DNA from: Magnolia sinica
Lineage: Eukaryota > Streptophyta > Magnoliopsida > Magnoliales > Magnoliaceae
Length of the DNA: 64,000 nt
NCBI RefSeq assembly: GCF_029962835.1
Contig: NC_080588.1
Span: 12,418,001-12,482,000 of the forward strand
Reading direction: 5' to 3'
Position numbers and translations under genes: made by a program. Shown here in pieces: positions 36,823-48,235 of this stretch. The notes under the pieces are model-generated. The model did no database searches and was not told the origin of the DNA. It saw only the letters and a program-made list of their open reading frames with translations. Position 1 is the stretch's first letter, and every line of letters starts with the position of its first letter.

Positions 36823-37308
36823 ATTTCATCTCTCATTGCGATTTTTTTTCTAAATGGGGTTGCAGGACCATGCAGAGTTGGTTATATCTAAGTTTTGGTC
36901 GGATATTGCTAGAGAATTAGATTTTGTTTGTTTTCCTTTTAGTTACATTTTAAGGCATCTTATGTTAAAAAAGCTAGGATTCAGTGGCCTTATTGTTGTT
37001 TTTTGTTTGTTTTTCATTAGTTTCTCATAGCAAGTTGCGATTTTGGTTCGTTTCCTTTTGCTATTGAAATGCTAGGAATTTACTTAGCATTTAGAAACTG
37101 CGGGCTGCTCCTTGTTTAATTTTCTTTGTTGGATAGACTTAGTAAAAGAGAAGTATCTTGTCCCAGCTTCTTAGGGTCTGCTTCATGGATCTTTTTTTTT
37201 TCTTGGTGGCCAAAATTATATTCCTATCTAGGACCCTATCTTGTGTGAGTGAAAAAGCCATCTTGTCCATTATCACCACCTTTATCATGGTCCTGTTAAA
37301 GTATCTAA

Positions 37309-37721
37309 GGGCCCGTTTGGCCCGGTGGATTGGAAGGGATTGAATGGTATTAGGATGGATGGCATGGATTTCTAGGTAATGATGGTGTTGTCAGTGGATT
37401 GTCTTGAGATCCATGGGATTGCTATATCCCTGGATTGCTATATCCAGTCTGTTTGGCATGCCTGGCCAATCTGGGGATTAAACCTTCCCATCCCTTCCAA
37501 TCCCATGAACCGAACATGTCCCAGGCAAATTTGAACAGATTAGGGTGGATTGGATGGGATTTAAAGGTAATGATGGTGTTGTCAATGGATTGTCTTAAGA
37601 TCCATGGGATTGGGATCAGATTACCGACTCTGTTTGGCACACCCGGCCAATCCCGAGATTTAACTTCCAATCCCTTCCAATACCATCCAATCCCTTCCAA
37701 TCCGACCGGCCAAACGGGCCC
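37309..37721. mobile_element. MITE with GGGCCCGTTTGGCC termini, 413 bp
   Basis: Terminal inverted repeats GGGCCCGTTTGGCC / GGCCAAACGGGCCC. TAA is on the left and TTA on the right, so a Tourist/Harbinger-type TWA target is possible but not exact. A ~195-bp internal unit (GGTAATGATGGTGTTGTCA..GGATTGTCTT) is duplicated in direct orientation. Non-coding. Confidence 0.75.
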
Positions 37722-38755
37722 TTAACTGTTACGAATATGAATGAACTAAATCAATCATATTTATCATTTACATTCTGACTGTTGAGTTTTCTTATTTCTT
37801 CAGGTTTTGGATGCTTCTTGTACATGCCTGACTAGCAACGAAATCCACTTCAAGAATATTAGGTGATGACTTTTGTTTGCTTTTCTTTCTAAACTTCTTC
37901 ATACTTGGTGTGTTTTTCTTACTGGTTTTCTTTTACAAGGCCAATTTTTGTTTCCTTTGTTGCTTATGATTTGCAATACCTGCCAGCAAGCAATTGAGTA
38001 TGAGTTGTATTGTGGTGCTTATAAGCCTTGTAGCACCGTATAGTTTGATACAATGACAATTTATTAATGTGATTGAAGTTCCAATTGAAGGTAAATCATT
38101 AAGAAAAAAGGAAATGAAAAAAAGAAAGAAAAGAGAAGAAAAGTTCCAATTGATACAATGACAATTTTTTTTTACTATGACACTTTCCCAACTATAGAGG
38201 TGACTTGTGAAGCTGATTATCCTTTTATTTTCTTGTTTATCATGGGCCTTGATTGTTTATAAAGGTTTAAGTCTTCAACAAATAGAGGGCCTAGTTCTGT
38301 AGCACTCTACAGCTCCAAGAGGTATAATCTCAATGATGTGCCACTTACCAAATTAGCTATGCTTCTCAGCCAATTGCAGGGAAACTTTCAAGGGAGGAAT
38401 TTAAGCTCATTGCAAGAAAAGGGCTTACATCACACATAGTGGACATGTGATCATGGCCAGTGAGGATTGGTGCTGTAGACATTTGCCAGAAGATGTGGCT
38501 AGGAAAGGAAGACATTTATAGTTTGTTTTGAAAACTTTAAATAGACTATTAATTGTTTTGTTGATATTGTGCTAATTGTTGTCTTGATGAATGTTAGATT
38601 TTTTGGGTAATTCAAATTCTTGTCATTCAATCATAGGTTTTTGATAGTTAGATCGATGGAGATTTGATTGTAGGACAGCAATTACAGGAAAGGATTAGTC
38701 AGAATCAACAGGAATTTGTAAAGAATCAACAGGAATTTCTATTTATCGGCACTTT
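37722..38755. other. CACTA interior, possible captured exons, unrecognised
   Basis: A stretch at 37803-37861 is bounded by TTTCTTCAG and a GT and encodes VLDASCTCLTSNEIHFKNIR. Another open stretch is at 38265-38430. Neither matches a family I know. The splice-like borders beside three other captured exons make capture plausible only. Confidence 0.3.
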
Positions 38756-40722
38756 TGAAAAGGCCTAGCTATATGTCCTAGAGGGGGGGTGAATAGGACA
38801 ATGCCAAATAAAACTTATAACAGCGGAATTAAAAAGAATATGATAGCCAAAGTAAATCACAATGCAGGAAAGTAAAACAGCCTCAAAATTTAGATCTTGA
38901 GAAGTTGATACAAATGTTGTTCTAAGGACAACCTTACACCAAAAACCAGAGTTTATGGTAGGACAACCTTATTTCTAGAAAGATCTTTGTATCAAATCTC
39001 AAACCAAAGAGGAATACAGAAATAAATACAAACTGAATTGAAATAAATTGTAATCACAAATGTATTGTTCTAGGGACAGCCATACACCATAAAAATGGCA
39101 GGGCAACCTTGCTGGAACAACTTTTAAAGGAAATTGAATATCAAGCTGATAAAGGAATAGCAGAAAATAAATTCTAAACTATTACAAAATTCTCACAATG
39201 CTTGAATTAAATGATTACAACATTCACCACCATACATACATCCCACAAAAGAATAATTAAAGATCAGAAGTATAAATCATTCAACCACAACACAAGGGAT
39301 TATAGTGGTTCGCCTGTGTGTTCACCAACTGTTAAACAACAGCCACACAGAATGCTACTCCACTCCTAATATCCTCACACAGGGGATATTAGCGTTCACT
39401 AACAAAATAGATTTTCCCAGCTTCACCCAAAACCTTTGCAATTGTGTCTTTGTCTGTGGGCTTACATAATTAAAAAACCCCACTTCTGAGTTTTCCTGGC
39501 TCTCCTCAGATAACCAATACAACAAGATTTTTCTGGCAAATCTTGAAAGAAACCAAAACAGAAAGGAATTTACAATCAAATGTAAAATACCTGATTATCT
39601 CCTTCGTTGTAGCAGCCCGGTAGAACCAAATCAGAGTAGATGATTGAATGTCCAAGTTCAATGTCCAGTCCTCAATTACAATGGTTATAATTCTAATAGA
39701 TTTTAGATTAAACCAAATAGGGCTTGCCTTAATTGATTTTGATTCCAAAGAAAGGGAATAACAATTCCTCTTATCAAATTAGATTGGAATAGCAGAAACA
39801 AAATCAATTAAATAAAGCTAAGGAAAAGGAATATTGAATAAGCACACTTAGCTTAGATGGAGCACAGAATTATCTCTCAGAAGTTCGACGAAGATTGGCT
39901 TGAGTGGATTACTTAATTTGATGATTTCTTCTGAGATTCATGCCCTATTTATAGGTGAGCAGATCGCGTCTTCGACTGGTCTAGGGAGCTCTTCGACTAG
40001 TTGAAGCAAAACAGATATTTGAAAAATCAGGCACGATAAGCTTTGACCGTTCTTCGACTGGTCGTAGGTCACCTTCGACTGGTCGAAGAACGTGAAAACA
40101 TCGCTGGATTTTGAGTCGAAGATTTTCGACTGGTCGAAGATGCAGTCGACACTGTTCCTTGGTCGAACAGATTCCTGGACTAGTCGAAGCCTAACAGATT
40201 TTATCCGAAATTTGTAACAAACTCACGACTGATTGAGAAATTTCTTAGACTGGTCGAAGCAACTCTAGGACTAGTCGAAGAACAGACCAAACTTATGTAA
40301 AATAAACATTCAATTTATGTATCTAAAATGATCTACTTCTAAGGTCAACCTAAGGTCAGTCAAACCTCAACCATGAAGTAAGGACATTGAAACATTAGGA
40401 ACTAGTGACCTTGAAGTATGAGCCTTGAAGTCTTGATGTAGTTCAATCTTGAAATCTTGATGTAGCTCAATCTTGAAAGTGTCTTGAGTTCTTTACAAAC
40501 TGCCTTGTACTCTTCTTGAAGTCTTGCAGCTTGAGTCTTGTCTTGTGAGCAGTTCTTACATTCAAGATTGATCCTTGTACTTGTGAGCTTTGCTTGTTGT
40601 GAGCTTAGCTTGTTTATGAATGTTGATCCTTGAGAGAGCTTCACTTATGCAAGTTATGTATAATAGTGATTTTGGCACCACAAATTTGACAACAGACAGG
40701 GATATAAACTATAGCACTTACA
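38756..40722 (-). mobile_element. SIRE-type solo LTR, 1,967 bp, TSD ACTTT
   Basis: Homologous end to end to the LTRs at 8250-10186 and 17082-19032 (TGAAAAGGCC .. CACTTACA) but clearly diverged. ACTTT flanks it at 38751-38755 and 40723-40727. It has inserted in the CACTA right subterminal region. Palindromic boxes precede its - strand TATA box (39956-39963), but here the arms read TTCGACTGGTCGAAG. Confidence 0.92.
39972..40278 (-). promoter_or_regulatory. 21-bp-phased palindromic boxes, TCGA variant
   Basis: TCGACT boxes start at 39972 and 39993; 40054 and 40075; and related boxes at 40225, 40246 and 40267. Each run is spaced exactly 21 bp. Both arms differ from the ACGAC/GTCGT boxes of the other SIRE LTRs in a complementary way, so dyad symmetry is kept. 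Confidence 0.85.
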
Positions 40723-41188
40723 ACTTTTAGCGGCGTTTTTCAAAGCTTATAGCGGCGTTTCTACAATCCATTAGCAGAAGTCGTTGCATCTTTTAGCGGC
40801 GTTTGTAGTAACTTTTAGCGCGTTTCTAACAAAATTTACGTGCGTTATTATCACTTCTAACGGCGTTTTAGCAGTTTTTAGCGGCATTTTTTTACTTTAA
40901 TACGGCGTTTGTAGGAATTTTTACCGGCGCTTCGATGAGTTTTAGCGGTGCTTTTATAGTTTTTGCGGCAGTCACAGAAGCGTCGGTAAAGTATAGTATG
41001 CGCCGGTAAAAGTTGACTATGGCGGCGGCCGTTAAAAATGCTGCTAAAAATTTGTGACCGCCGTTAAAATATACAGCGATGCCCCTTTTAGTGGCACATG
41101 CCCGACCGTCGGTCATTCTTATAATGACGATTTTTTGGACTTTTAGGGGCGGTTTTGGCCGCCGGTAAAGGTCATTTTTCTTGTAGTG
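40723..41188. repeat. CACTA right subterminal repeat region
   Basis: A dozen copies of TTTTAGCGGCGTTT and variants in both orientations lead into the terminal CTTGTAGTG. Such subterminal arrays are binding sites for TNP1-type proteins in this superfamily. Confidence 0.75.
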
Positions 41189-41359
41189 GTACATCAGCCA
41201 ATATGCTTGTTCTTACTGAGCTCCGATGGAGCACTTTGGTGGGTAGGGGATTGGCTGGTGTACCACACACTACCAACCTAGCTGGCTAGTGTGTGTACGT
41301 TTCATCAATGTCAAGTACTGACACTCCTTGAGCACCGAGCCATAAGAACAGTTCAAAGG

Positions 41360-41898
41360 GAATCGGATCAGCTACTACCCCTGCCACCAGCCAAAGGCTG
41401 ATGGTCGGTTCTATGTGGGTCCACCATGATGTATGTGTTTTATCCATTCTATCCATCTATTTTTATAGATCATTTTATGGTATGAGACAAAAAATGAGGT
41501 ATATCCCAATCTCAAGTGGACCACATCACAGGAAACAGTGTTGAATGAACATTGACCATTAAAAACTTTTTGGGGATCATAAAAGTTTTGGAACAAGCTA
41601 TCTTTGTTTTTTCCCTTCATCTGGATCTGTATGACCTAATCAACAGATTGGATGTTGAATAAACAATATACTAAGCCTTAGGAGGATTTTAATGGAGGAT
41701 ATCCAATCATTATTGTTTTCCTGCGGTGTGGTCCACCTGAGATTTTTATCCCTCTAATATATTTTGTATCGAGCCTTAAAATAATCTGTAAAAATAGATG
41801 AACTGCATGGATGAAATACATACATCATGGTAGGGCCCACAGATCACCGAACATCAGCCACGGGGGATGGTGGCGGGGAGTAGCTATAATCCGTTTCC
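41360..41898. mobile_element. MULE-type MITE A2, 539 bp
   Basis: Same family as A1: inverted halves starting AATCGGATCAGCTACTACCC and ending ..GAGTAGCTATAATCCGTTTCC-like. Left flank GTTCAAAGG (41351-41359), right flank ATTCAATGG (41899-41907), 7 of 9 identical. Confidence 0.85.
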
Positions 41899-41907
41899 AT
41901 TCAATGG

Positions 41908-42538
41908 GGAAGTCGATTGGCTGGTGTAACCTAACTAGTGAGTTGACGTGGATTGGCTGGTGTAACCTAACTGGTTAGTTGACATCACCAAGTTTTGTGG
42001 GTCTCCTATGAGTTATATCCAAACTGTCTGTCCACTTGGTGAGCTGGTTATAAGGGTTGAGCTGAAAAATAAAACAGATATAAGAATCAAATGGACCACA
42101 CTGTAAAAAGCTGTGAAGATTGAACTCATACCATTAAAATCCATCTGGAGGTTATAAAAATTTTGAATCAATATGATATTTGTTTTTTCTCTTCATACTC
42201 GTCTATGTGACCTTGCGAACAAAATAAATGGAAGTTAAACGTCACGATGGGCCTTACGAAATTTTCAATAGTAAGAATCATTATCCCACTGCTATTTGTA
42301 GTGTGGTCCATTTGAGCTTTGGAAATTACTCATTTTTTTGAGAAATATCTAAAGCGATCTCACCAAGTGGATAAGCGGTGTAGATATGATAAATACATCA
42401 TTTGGGGGCTATGTAACTTTGATCTCCTTTGAACCGTTCATACAACATGGAGCTTGAGTAGCATCAGCTCGTCTTCTCCCGACAGGTAACCACACCAGCT
42501 AGGTTGGTGGTGTGTGGTATACCAGCTAATCTTCTTCC
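41908..42538. mobile_element. MULE-type MITE B2, 631 bp
   Basis: Starts GGAAGTCGATTGGCTGGTGT, ends in its near-complement ..CCAGCTAATCTTCTTCC. Left flank ATTCAATGG (41899-41907), right flank GTTCAAAGG (42539-42547). The internal text matches B4. A 36-bp duplication of the GATTGGCTGGTGTAACCTAA end is present at 41915-41970. Confidence 0.85.
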
Positions 42539-43006
42539 GTTCAAAGGAGGTATTTATTATTTCCACACCGTTAATCCATTCGGCGATGTCATTTTAGAGC
42601 ATGAGTTAAAAAATGAGTCGTATCTGAAGCTCAAGTGGAGCACACCATGATTCTCGCTATTAAAACATTTGTAAGACTTACTATAAAGTTTATTTTCCAT
42701 CCAATCTGCACTTATCTATTCATAAGTACACTAACCTAGACGAAGAGGAAAAATAAATATCATCATATTGTTCTGAAACTTCCGTTACCCAAAAGGATTT
42801 CAATGGTATACATTAATCCCCTGTTTCTTTTTTCAATGCGGTCCATTTAATCATTGGATCTGTCTTATTTTTCAGCTCAAGCAATACAACGAGTTCTCCA
42901 AATGATAGGACGGTTTGGATATAAGACAACTTATGGTAGGACCCACAGAACTTGATGATGTCGACCCACCGGCTAAGTCGGTGGCGTGTGATACACCGGC
43001 CATCCG

Positions 43007-43204
43007 TTACGGTGCTCCTAGTTGCATCAAGACATTTAGACAATCCAATTAACAGATCTGAAATGTCCTTTCAAGCATGGAAGCAGATTGGCTGGTGTAC
43101 CACGTACCACCAATGTGGCTGGTGTATTTCCATTACGGTGCTCCTAGTTGCATCGAGGCATTTAGACTATACAATTAACATATCTGAAATGTCCTTTTAA
43201 GCAT
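43007..43204 (+). repeat. ~124-bp tandem duplication beside MITE B4
   Basis: TTACGGTGCTCCTAGTTGCAT..GAAATGTCCTTT occurs twice, at about 43007 and 43131, including a short copy of a B-type MITE end. Confidence 0.75.
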
Positions 43205-43230
43205 GGAAGCAGATAGGCTAGTGTACCACG

Positions 43231-43810
43231 TGTTGGGGATTTGGGCTGCGAAACCACACAGATCTAGATCTAGGATAGCAATACAATGGCACTAAGCAAT
43301 CACAGAAGAACACAAAGTTTTAACGTAGAAAACCCTTGCAGGAAAAAACTATGGCACAAAGCGACAGAAATCCACTATGAAATAAAAATTACAAGAGAAA
43401 GGACTTACCCTATTCGAACAACCTCAAATCTCACCCTTGTTACACCCTTTGATAACCCTAGAACCCTTTAGAAAGCTTTTTCATCCTTTAGAATAGCCCT
43501 AGGGACCCTTATTTATAGTTTTAGGAAACTCCCTTCTTCATCCTTATTGTGAAAGGACTCAAATCCGCAATCCGTACAAATTCGGAAATGAATCTGTGTA
43601 ACTATGACTGGTCGTAGGATGGCCACAACTGGTCGTAGGACCCCTACGACCGGTCGAGAAATCCCTACGACCGGTCGTGAATCCCGAACACCAATGAAGA
43701 GAGCTCCCTAGACTTTAAGTCGAGCGGGCTATGACTGGTCGAGACGACCCCTACGACCGGTCGAGCAATCCTTACGACCGGCCGCAGGCGGTAAAGACTT
43801 TCTGACAACA
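43231..43810 (-). repeat. 3' LTR of the Tork-type element
   Basis: 580 bp from TGTTGGGGATTTGGG to TTTCTGACAACA on the + strand. About ten differences from the 5' LTR in the first ~185 aligned bases by eye. TATA box on the - strand at 43510-43517. Confidence 0.93.
43604..43785 (-). promoter_or_regulatory. 21-bp-phased palindromic boxes, Tork 3' LTR
   Basis: Boxes start at 43604, 43625, 43646 and 43667 (spacing exactly 21) and at 43731, 43753 and 43774. The 43667 copy is a perfect ACGACCGGTCGT. They lie upstream of the TATA box on the element's strand, as in the SIRE LTRs. Confidence 0.88.
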
Positions 43811-43822
43811 ATCTCCACCAAG
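43811..43822 (-). other. Polypurine tract of the Tork-type element
   Basis: TTGGTGGAGAT on the - strand abuts the 3' LTR. Confidence 0.7.
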
Positions 43823-43919
43823 TCTTCAACCTTCAACCGTGTAGCACCTTGACCTCTCCTCTTATCTCTTCATCGCATCATAGTTTCAATCAACGCTTCT
43901 CATGCACACTGTCCTTCTT

Positions 43920-44512
43920 TTATGCCATCGCCAAGCCCAAAGAAGTTGCACAAAACTTGAACTTCTCTGTAGGAACGACCTTGGTGAGCATGTCTGCTGG
44001 ATTCACGCTGGTGTGAAAGTTTTCCAATGTGACGCCTCCTTCCTCAAGCACTTGTCTGATAAAGTGGTGACGAACATCAATGTGTTTAGTACGTGAGTAA
44101 TAAACAGAATTTTTAGCCAAATTGATAGCGCTCTCGCTGTCACAGTTAACCGACATGGCCTCCTACTGAAATCTTAACTAATTTATCATGCCTCTGAGCC
44201 AAACACCTTCTTTAAACGCTTCCGTCACTGCCATATATTCTGCTTCGGTCGTGGAAAGAGCCACCACTGACTGAAGCTTCGACATCCAATTGATTGCTTC
44301 ACCCGATAGTACAAACGAGTATCCTGAAGTAGACTTCCTGAAATCTATACTGCCTGCATCGTCAGAATCCACATACCCTACCAACTTTGTCCCTGTTTTT
44401 TCAAAAGTTAAGACGTAGTCTTTCATACCTCGAATGTATCGAAGTAGCCATTTCACTGCCTCCTAATGTTGCTTGATGGGGTTTGTATTATATCTGCTCA
44501 CAACACCAACTG
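43920..44512 (-). pseudogene. Tork RNase H and pol C-terminus, distal part
   Basis: Continues the pol frame cut by the inserted LTR. It encodes VSRYNTNPIKQH, a stop near 44462 (Q or W to TAG), then [44 protein letters not shown] and, after a stop near 44165, SVNCDSESAINLAKNS, RTKHIDVRHHFIR and NPADMLTKVVP. These are RNase H blocks of the Tnt1 type. The insertion lies within the run of residues just before VSRY. Confidence 0.9.
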
Positions 44513-45189
44513 TGTAAGGCCTGTATTCTAGCCGGTACTGCTCCATAGGCTTCCGCGGTCCTCCCGGTCGAATTCTGATGACCCGCGATCTGTTATCGGC
44601 AGTTGCGCATAACCTTGAGTTATGTCCCGTATTCTAGAGTCGACTTAACCCAAAACTTGTACCCTATCGGCTGCACCGTCGTCGCGGTTCTGATGTCGCG
44701 TATTACGCGCCGAGGTGATACCCAAGCCAAGAGATGTAGGCCCGCGTTCAGTTCAAGGGAAACACCGCGCGTCGCAATTCCCAAGAGAATCTCTACCCTA
44801 AACATCACATCAAGCCATCAATGAAAGTCAAGTACACAACCTTACCTATCCATCCCTTTTTCACCAATAAGGAATGACACCCATTCCTTTTTCCACCCAA
44901 AAGTCAAAAAAAAAAAACCATTACCCATCACACCCACTCCTCTCCTTTACAACCTCTCTCTCTCTCTTCTCTACCCACTTTTTCAAAGCACCAAATAGCC
45001 TTTGGACATCCAAGCTTGGAGACTTAACACCCCATTAAAACAACCCCTTCCTTGCAAGATCCCACTCAATCCAACCCTTGAATCGCCATCTCCACCATTG
45101 AAGGAGCTCCATTGGAGCTTCGGAGCATTAGGGAAGAAGGAATGTGGATGCTTCTCTTTCTCTCTCTCTCTCCCTCTCTTTCATTTTTC

Positions 45190-47450
45190 CTTGGTCATGA
45201 TGAGTGGCCCACCTATAATATATGTATTACAACCATGCCGTCCACCTAGTGGGCCCACCTAGTAGTCTGATTAGGCGGGCCTAGTTGGAGAAAATACACA
45301 AATATCCATTTTTAGCAAAGGCTAGTGTGTCCCATACGTGTGGACCCACTCCAATGTAAAGTACATAGTGTCATTGTGGGACCCACCTTGATGAAATATG
45401 ATTCACACCGTCCAAGGACGCTGAAAGTGATTCTGTGAAGCGTGAATAGGCCGTGAGATGCACTACAGTGTCTACATGATGCTGTGTAGAAACAAAGATA
45501 TCAGCTTGATTCCAAACTTTTGAGTGGGCCGCTTATGCAGGCTCCACCTTGATGTATGGATTTAATCCACACCGTCCATTTTACTCCTCAGCTCATTTCA
45601 GGCATTGAACCAAAAAATGAAGTCAATCCGACCCCCCCGATGGGCCATATCATTGAAAAGAGTAATTTTCACCGTTAAAATGCACTCTAATCTTTCTACA
45701 TAGCGAAACATGTCAAACAATAGGCTTGTTTGGCTTGTCTTGAGCCATAGGAGCCAGTGGATGGGGCGGATTCTCCTGATGCAGGCCCCACCTAAGAAAA
45801 TCTTTAAAAAGAACCCCTTTAAAAAAATGTGCAGGGGCAGCAGGCACTGCCGCTAACACCAAAGGACGCGCAGCAGCGTCCTGCTGCCCCACTGATGGAC
45901 GAAAGGGCTGGGACATTGGGTCCCAGCCGTGGGCCCCACCATGATGCGTACCGAACATCCATACCGTGCATTTGATGGGCCCTTTAGTGAAGTGGGCTCC
46001 CTCTAAAAATCAGTAATGGGTGGAACTCAGGTGGCTCACACGGCAGGAAAAAGTGATGATTGAGCTTCTGCCATTGGAACCCATTTACGTTGTCACAGAA
46101 GTTTTGGATCATTATAAAATGTTTTTTTATTCATCTGGGTCTGTGTGACCTTGTTAACGGATTGGATGGAGAGATGATGTTATGGTGGGCCCCACATGAG
46201 ACCCACCTACCGTGAAATGGGTTGGCTAATGTCGGTTACACAACTGTATGGCCGTAGTATTGACATCAGGAAGTTCTGTGGATTTGACAGGAAGTATGTG
46301 GGTTCATCCAACCGTCCATTCATCTGGACCATCCATCTGTGTGGACCACACCAGCCATATGGCTGCTGCACCGTCAACAGGTCCGTGGGATCCTAACCTT
46401 GATGCAGTGATCCATCTACATTGTCCATTCATACAGAGCCCACCTTAATGTAAATATTTTATTTACACCATTTTTCCAGGGAGCCCATCACACGTGTGGT
46501 GTCCACACCATTCGTGAGACGTGGACCCCACACGATGGGTGTTTTTATCCAAGTCGTCTAGCCCCTTAATGTGGCCATGATGTGTGTGTTGGTCTAATGT
46601 TTCTGGACGGTGGGGCCCGCCCTGATGAATGTGCCCTGTATCCACTTCATCCATATTTGGACGGTGGTGCAGCCCACCATGACTCGTGTATTTTATCCCT
46701 GTCTGCCCATCTGGTGGGGGCCCACCTTATGACATGTTGTATATTTGAGCAATCTTGCTGTTGTTGACATCAGCAGCTGTTGGCTGACCATGAGACATGT
46801 GTTTCTCCAACCGTCCATTACTATGGAACGCACTCTGATATATGTGTTTCAACCATGTTGTCCATGGGTCCCACGTGGGGACCACAGTGATGTATTTACT
46901 TCATCTACACCGTCCATTCATCTGTGAGGACCCCACCGTGACATATGTTTTGCAATCCACACCGTCCATCTGTTAAAAGACCCACTATAATGTATGTTTT
47001 GATTCCACACACGTCCATCTGAACAGGTGGTGTGGGACACCACCATGATATTTGTGTTTCATTCATGCTGCCCTGTAGCGTGGGCCCCACACACGTGTGA
47101 AACCTACCATGTTGTATGTACAGTGTGTAGCCTGCCTTGATGGACCGTCTAGATAATGGACTCCACCATGACGTATGTAATATATACACACCATCTGTCC
47201 ATTTATGGTGGGACTCACCCTGATGTAGTGTTGTATCCACTCCGTGCATCCATGGGTCCCATGTGAGGCTACCTTGATTTATGTCAACCCACTTATCTGG
47301 GACAGTGGGGTGCCACACCATTCTGTATTCGTTCCATCCACACCATCCAAATAACGCGGGACGGTGCTGAACAATATTTGGACGATGTCGTGGACTCCAC
47401 TGTGATGTACGTTGTACCCATGCTGCCCATCTGGTGGGGGCCCATTTATT
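45190..47450 (+). repeat. Degenerate array of the GTCCATC phrase inside the 5.7-kb LTR
   Basis: The words GGGCCCACC, TGATGTATGTGTTT and CACACCGTCCATC recur roughly every 45-70 bp with many variants. At about 45900-46280 the text also includes a stretch like MITEs A and B (GGAAAAAGTGATGATTGA, TGTGTGACCTTGTTAACGG, then GGTTGGCTAATG). The array seems derived from MITE sequence. Confidence 0.7.
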
Positions 47451-47800
47451 GCGTATTGGGGCCCACTTGTTATGTATATAAGGCCATTGGTGCAGCCCAT
47501 GTAATGTGACCGACTTAATATATACGAGGCCCATTGGTGCGGCCCGTGGACGCAGTCCACTTGCTGTATTTGAGGCCCATTGTGATATGTTTGGGGCCCA
47601 TGGGTTGAGACCCACTGAGATGTATTTAAGGCCCAGATATTAGGCCAGGTGTGATATATATATAGGTCCATGTGAGTGGCCCATCTGCGACCCATTGTGA
47701 TATATTTATGGCCTGTTGGTGCGGCCCATTGATATAGCCCATGGTGATTGTATGAGACCTTTGTGTGAGACCATGGAACCACTATATATTCGGCCCTATG
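47430..47800 (+). repeat. Degenerate GGCCCATTGTGATGTATTT array
   Basis: Short units GGCCCATTG.GATATATTTGAGG repeat about every 30-45 bp. Similar units reappear at 48240-48390. No gene. Confidence 0.65.
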
Positions 47801-47999
47801 TAGACCACTTCTTGAGAGCAATGTAGGTTAAATGTCCACATTGATGGACAATGATGGTTAAAGGTCCACATTGTGACCTCCCTTTAAGCTTGGTTAGGCC
47901 TAGTCTCATCATCCTTTAGTGGGTTAACCCAAACGAAAGGGTCCCCATTGATATTACTTGGGCCATCATTGGTTGTCCATCTACGGACCCCTCCTTGTG

Positions 48000-48235
48000 T
48001 CAAGGCCGATTACGGATTCTGATCTATCATGGCTGATTGCTGAATATTGATCGAGGCTGATTATCAATCGAGGCCGATTACCGATTCTGATTTGTCTTGG
48101 CCGATTGTTGATTATCGATCGAGGCCAATTTTCGATTCTGATTTGTCTTGGCCGATTGTCGAATATCGATCGAGGCTGATTATCGATCGAGGCCAATTTT
48201 GATTGCCGAGGCCGATTGTCGAGACCTATATGATG
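48000..48235 (+). repeat. GATCGAGGCCGATT tandem repeats
   Basis: Units built on TATCGATCGAGGCCGATTAT and TTGTCTTGGCCGATTGTCGA repeat about five times. GATC and TCGA words give local self-complementarity. Confidence 0.75.

Larger units (their letters stand above)
22212..41188 (+). mobile_element. CACTA (En/Spm) transposon, 18,977 bp, TSD GTA
   Basis: Starts CACTACAAGAAATACTAG and ends ..TTTTTCTTGTAGTG, the CACTA terminal inverted repeat. GTA flanks both sides (22209-22211, 41189-41191), the 3-bp duplication of this superfamily. It contains TNP2-like (25706-29531) and TNP1-like (29677-32030) pseudogenes on the + strand, fragments of three host genes (34051-36822), a MITE and a SIRE solo LTR. 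A second CACTA-type left end at 24804 suggests the unit may be composite: 22212-24803 could be one copy's left arm joined to another. Confidence 0.8.
41228..43004. mobile_element. MITE B3 remnant hosting A2 and B2
   Basis: A B-type left end (GGGATTGGCTGGTGTACCAC) at 41228 runs to 41359, is interrupted by A2 and B2, and resumes at 42548. Its right end, CACCGGCCATCCGTTAC-like, is near 43000. The internal words match B2. No target duplication was identified. Confidence 0.5.

Noticed and set aside
46905..47821. Long - strand frames of 180-236 codons
   Set aside because: They lie wholly in the degenerate tandem array of the 5.7-kb LTR and show only array-derived repeats (HNGPQ, SQW-type words).
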